From Postechiella sp039985655 (GTDB lineage Bacteria; Bacteroidota; Bacteroidia; Flavobacteriales; Flavobacteriaceae), in assembly GCA_039985655.1 (NCBI GenBank), contig JBDWSF010000013.1, positions 54,126-118,125 on the forward strand: DNA of 64,000 nucleotides, written 5' to 3'. Under the pieces are notes generated by a model. It did not search any database. It saw only the letters and a program-made list of their open reading frames with translations, and was not told where the DNA came from. How positions within the stretch are numbered: position 1 is the stretch's first letter; every line of letters begins with the position of its first letter. Below, piece after piece: positions 61,771 through 64,000 of the stretch. The position numbers were made by a program, and so were the translations under genes.

Positions 61771-61784
61771 ATTGGTTAACCAAT
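61771..61784. promoter_or_regulatory. Perfect palindrome ATTGGTTAACCAAT, candidate operator of the alginate lyase gene
   Basis: This 14-bp perfect palindrome ends 18 bases before the start codon. TGGTTAACCA fits the TGGTnnACCA-like sites bound by FadR-subgroup GntR repressors. A GntR-type repressor (AusR) is known to control alginate use in Zobellia. No regulator gene is in the window. Confidence 0.5.
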
Positions 61785-61802
61785 TATTTTAGCAGAAAAA
61801 TA

Positions 61803-62786
61803 ATGGTTATGAAACAATTAAATTTATTTATCTCGCTCTTAATATTTGCTTTTTTATTTAATTGTTCTTCTAGTGATACTGTTATCGAAGAGGACGTTGT
61901 TGAAGAAGAAGTTGAGGAAGAAGTTATTGAAGAGGAAGTTGTTGACCCTTCAAATGTTGCTCCTTCAGAAAATTTTGATTTATCTACTTGGAATTTAAAT
62001 ATACCAGTTAATGAAGGTGATGGAACATCAACAGATATTAGTGTCTCTCAGCTTAATAATGGTTATGAAAATGCTAACTATTTTTATACGGCAGATGATG
62101 GCGGCATGGTATTTAAATGTCCTATAGCTGGTTTTAAAACGTCAACAGGTACAAGTTATACAAGAACAGAATTTCGTGAAATGTTACGAGGCACAAATAC
62201 CAGTATCAAAACTCAAGGCGTCAATAAAAATAATTGGGTTTTTGGTTCTGCGCCAACAACAGATAAAAATGCTGCAGCTAGTTTTGATGGAGAAATGACC
62301 GCGACAGTTGCTGTAAATTATGTAACAACTACGGGAGATAATAATCAAGTAGGACGCGTTATTGTTGGTCAAATACATGCAAACGATGATGAGCCTGTTC
62401 GTATTTATTACAGGAAGTTAAAAAACAATAGTTTAGGTTCTATCTATTTTGCTCACGAACCTACAGATGGTAATGGCAGCGAGCAATGGTATGAAATGAT
62501 TGGTTCTAGAAGCAGTAGCGCATCAAACCCTAGTGATGGTATTGCCTTAAATGAAAAACTCACTTATACTATTAAAGTCGTAAGCAATCAATTAACAGTA
62601 ACAATTTCTAGGGAGGGAAAAGATGATGTTGTTAAAACCGTATCTATGGTGAATAGTGGTTTCGATATAGGTGGACAATATATGTACTTTAAAGCAGGTG
62701 TTTATAATCAAAATAATACTGGAGATGATGATGATTATGTGCAAGCTACTTTTTATGCTTTGGAAAAATCGCATACTGCTAATTAG
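61803..62786 (+). CDS. PL7-family alginate lyase lipoprotein
   Basis: 327 residues (the ATG two codons later, 61809, is equally possible). The lipobox is AFLFNC with Cys21, then a very acidic Glu/Val linker (25-48). The PL7 jelly roll has all three hallmark regions: RTEFREM (121-127), GQIHA (189-193) and YFKAGVYNQ (295-303). These supply the catalytic Arg, Gln, His and Tyr. It cleaves alginate, the brown-algal polymer, on the cell surface. The Ile in QIH fits the variant linked to polyG or broad specificity, but this is not proof. It is monocistronic with no SusCD neighbours here. Confidence 0.94.
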   Translation: MVMKQLNLFISLLIFAFLFNCSSSDTVIEEDVVEEEVEEEVIEEEVVDPSNVAPSENFDLSTWNLNIPVNEGDGTSTDISVSQLNNGYENANYFYTADDGGMVFKCPIAGFKTSTGTSYTRTEFREMLRGTNTSIKTQGVNKNNWVFGSAPTTDKNAAASFDGEMTATVAVNYVTTTGDNNQVGRVIVGQIHANDDEPVRIYYRKLKNNSLGSIYFAHEPTDGNGSEQWYEMIGSRSSSASNPSDGIALNEKLTYTIKVVSNQLTVTISREGKDDVVKTVSMVNSGFDIGGQYMYFKAGVYNQNNTGDDDDYVQATFYALEKSHTAN

Positions 62787-62909
62787 AGAAACCTATAGGA
62801 AATCAGCTATTGAACTATGTGAGGTTTTAAATTAGCTCCTGTTAAGTATGCAGAAATTAATTGTAAATTTGATAATAATTAGAAAAACTAACAGTACTAA
62901 TTAAGGGAA

Positions 62910-63038
62910 GCTTACAACGTATAAGATTAGTGGCGCGTTTAAGCACCTAATTTAGTAAACAAATACTTGCCAGCGGAAAATTCCGCAGGAATTTTCCAAG
63001 TAGGCTAAAACTAGCCATTAATTTTATACTTTGTTAGC
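62910..63038 (-). repeat. 129-nt attC-like imperfect inverted repeat, copy 1
   Basis: Arms 62910-62934 (GCTTACAACGTATAAGATTA...) and 63014-63038 match as inverted repeats at 21 of 25 positions. The centre holds a perfect 10-bp hairpin, GGAAAATTCC-GCA-GGAATTTTCC. On the minus strand it begins AGCTAAC right at the stop codon of the lipoprotein gene, as an attC site follows a cassette gene. Bases 62787-62909 show no gene. Confidence 0.6.
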
Positions 63039-63775
63039 TAACGTTTTTTTATCAGTTTAATATTTTCTTCTGTCGTTGTCAAGAAACTAAACTTCTTGTT
63101 TTCTTTCTCTATTGTTCTGTCGATAATCATTATGCTGTCGTTCAGTTTTTTGATTTTCCACAATTTCTCAACTTTGTCGAAATTACTCCGCAATTTCATA
63201 GTTATGAATTCAGCTGAATTACTTATATCAATGTTTGATTTAGAAACTTGATAAAAATAAGTAGCAGAAATACTATCTCCTCTAATTTCGTAAAATGGTG
63301 GATATTGAAAATCACTTTCAGAAATTCCTGGTGGCTCAGGTGGTGGTGGCGGTTTTGGTAAACTATCATTCAAGTATAAATCATAGTTTTTTTCCTCAAT
63401 CCAAATTCCATTTAGTAGCTCTTTATTCCAATGAGTTTTTCTTTTCTCAAGAGTCACTTCATAATCCTTTTCAGAAATGAATAATCCTTTAAATATATTT
63501 TTGTCCGTTTGTTTTATTGCAATTACCTGTCTGTCAAAAACTAGAATGTCGTTATTGTCAAAAGATGAAATTCTCCAAGGTAAATTTCTGTCGCTGTACT
63601 CAAATACAGTATATGTCGAATCTTTAAATTCGATAGTCAAAGTGTCTTTTTCTCCAATTGAGGTCATATCAAAAGTATTTCCTCGCAATTCATTCGCAAT
63701 GTCAATCCGCTCAGCGCTTTTTTGACAACTAAACACCGTTAAAATCAGAAGTAAAATTATTGTCGGTTTGTTCAT
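63038..63775 (-). CDS. Hypothetical lipoprotein, apparent cassette gene
   Basis: 245 residues from ATG 63775 (a TTG two codons upstream is not needed). The signal is MNKPTIILLLILTVFSCQ with lipobox VFSC. The mature part is beta-rich and repeats a short pattern twice (ELRGNTFDM and LLNGIWIEE starts), with a proline run PKPPPPPEPPG at ~142-152. No family is recognised. The start lies 18 bases from one attC-like hairpin core, and the stop codon lies inside the core of the next, which defines it as a self-contained unit. Confidence 0.75.
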   Translation of the reverse strand: MNKPTIILLLILTVFSCQKSAERIDIANELRGNTFDMTSIGEKDTLTIEFKDSTYTVFEYSDRNLPWRISSFDNNDILVFDRQVIAIKQTDKNIFKGLFISEKDYEVTLEKRKTHWNKELLNGIWIEEKNYDLYLNDSLPKPPPPPEPPGISESDFQYPPFYEIRGDSISATYFYQVSKSNIDISNSAEFITMKLRSNFDKVEKLWKIKKLNDSIMIIDRTIEKENKKFSFLTTTEENIKLIKKR

Positions 63776-63787
63776 TTTCAAATGTTA

Positions 63788-63918
63788 GCTAACGTTGCAT
63801 GTATGGAATGTGCGTGTTTGTGTGCGAGGATTTTCCTAAGGAAAATCATCTGCTAATAAACAGAGACGTACCATTTGATTAATGACTAAAATAAGCATTT
63901 TTTATACATATTGTTAGC
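63788..63918 (-). repeat. 131-nt attC-like imperfect inverted repeat, copy 2
   Basis: It begins GCTAAC (63788-63793) and ends GTTAGC (63913-63918), with inner partial pairing ATGTAT/ATACAT. The central perfect hairpin is GATTTTCC-TAA-GGAAAATC (63829-63847). Same length, ends and central stem type as copy 1. A 14-bp direct repeat TGTTAGCTAACGTT is present at 63032-63045 and 63783-63796, at both borders of the lipoprotein gene. No gene is seen from 63919 to the window end. Confidence 0.6.
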
Positions 63919-64000
63919 GGCCGTTATTATTTTTTTATGATTTTTATTACACAAATAATTATCCGTAAAAAAAGTCAATCCGCCGCAACAGTTTCGAAAT

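Noticed and set aside
62184..62774. Minus-strand open frames within the alginate lyase gene and similar antisense frames elsewhere
   Set aside because: They are shadows of strongly recognised genes, with no start context or family resemblance.
1..64000. tRNA, rRNA or transposase genes
   Set aside because: Looked for on both strands by eye; no cloverleaf, rRNA stretch or transposase motif was found.

Overview
This window is an AT-rich stretch of a Bacteroidetes chromosome, most likely from a marine member of the Flavobacteriaceae. The evidence is the gene families (class II KARI, Bacteroidetes-type ArgF', TonB receptor with a carboxypeptidase-regulatory N-terminal domain, PL7 alginate lyase, GH95), promoters of the TTG-N19-TAnnTTTG type, the lack of Shine-Dalgarno sequences, and many short intergenic hairpin repeats. 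No tRNA, rRNA, CRISPR array or transposase gene was seen.

Region 1 (1-6.7 kb) is a branched-chain amino acid operon: ilvD (5' end cut off), ilvB, ilvN, ilvC and ilvA. A GapN-like non-phosphorylating glyceraldehyde-3-phosphate dehydrogenase follows at 6.9-8.4 kb.

Region 2 (8.5-34.3 kb) looks like an oxidative glycoside-degradation island. It has two GMC flavoprotein / gluconate-2-dehydrogenase-subunit-3 pairs, three DUF1080 (3-keto-disaccharide hydrolase) proteins, two Gfo/Idh/MocA oxidoreductases, three TIM-barrel sugar isomerases, an MFS transporter, a TonB-dependent receptor and an AraC regulator. Its possible electron carriers are an azurin lipoprotein, a sugar-dehydrogenase-like protein with a C-terminal cytochrome c, and a beta-propeller fused to a cupredoxin. 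The likely logic is periplasmic oxidation of a sugar at C3, cleavage of the keto-glycoside, then uptake and reduction or isomerisation in the cytosol, with electrons leaving through cytochrome and copper proteins.

Region 3 (34.3-47.5 kb) is a mixed arginine and proline biosynthesis operon: GNAT, argG, argC, proC, argD, a small secreted protein, proA, proB, a second GNAT, argF', argB, argE and argH. Its leader holds a good promoter and a 30-codon ORF ending in Arg-Ile-Pro-Gln-Asn-Arg-Pro, with the stop codon in the loop of a G+C-rich hairpin. This is a candidate attenuator sensing both end products. Intergenic gaps in the operon are crowded with 33-nt palindromes and other repeats.

Region 4 (47.8-52.7 kb) holds a GH95 glycosidase and, on the minus strand, leuA-leuB; LeuA is a short form. 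Region 5 (52.9-61.7 kb) carries a helical-repeat protein, a small hypothetical protein, and a methionine locus: SAM-I riboswitch, a MetY-type sulfhydrylase, a MetX-aspartokinase-homoserine dehydrogenase fusion, and a MetZ-type sulfhydrylase.

Region 6 (61.7-64 kb) holds a PL7 alginate lyase lipoprotein behind a perfect 14-bp palindrome, then a lipoprotein gene bounded on both sides by 130-nt attC-like hairpins, resembling an integron gene cassette without a visible integrase.
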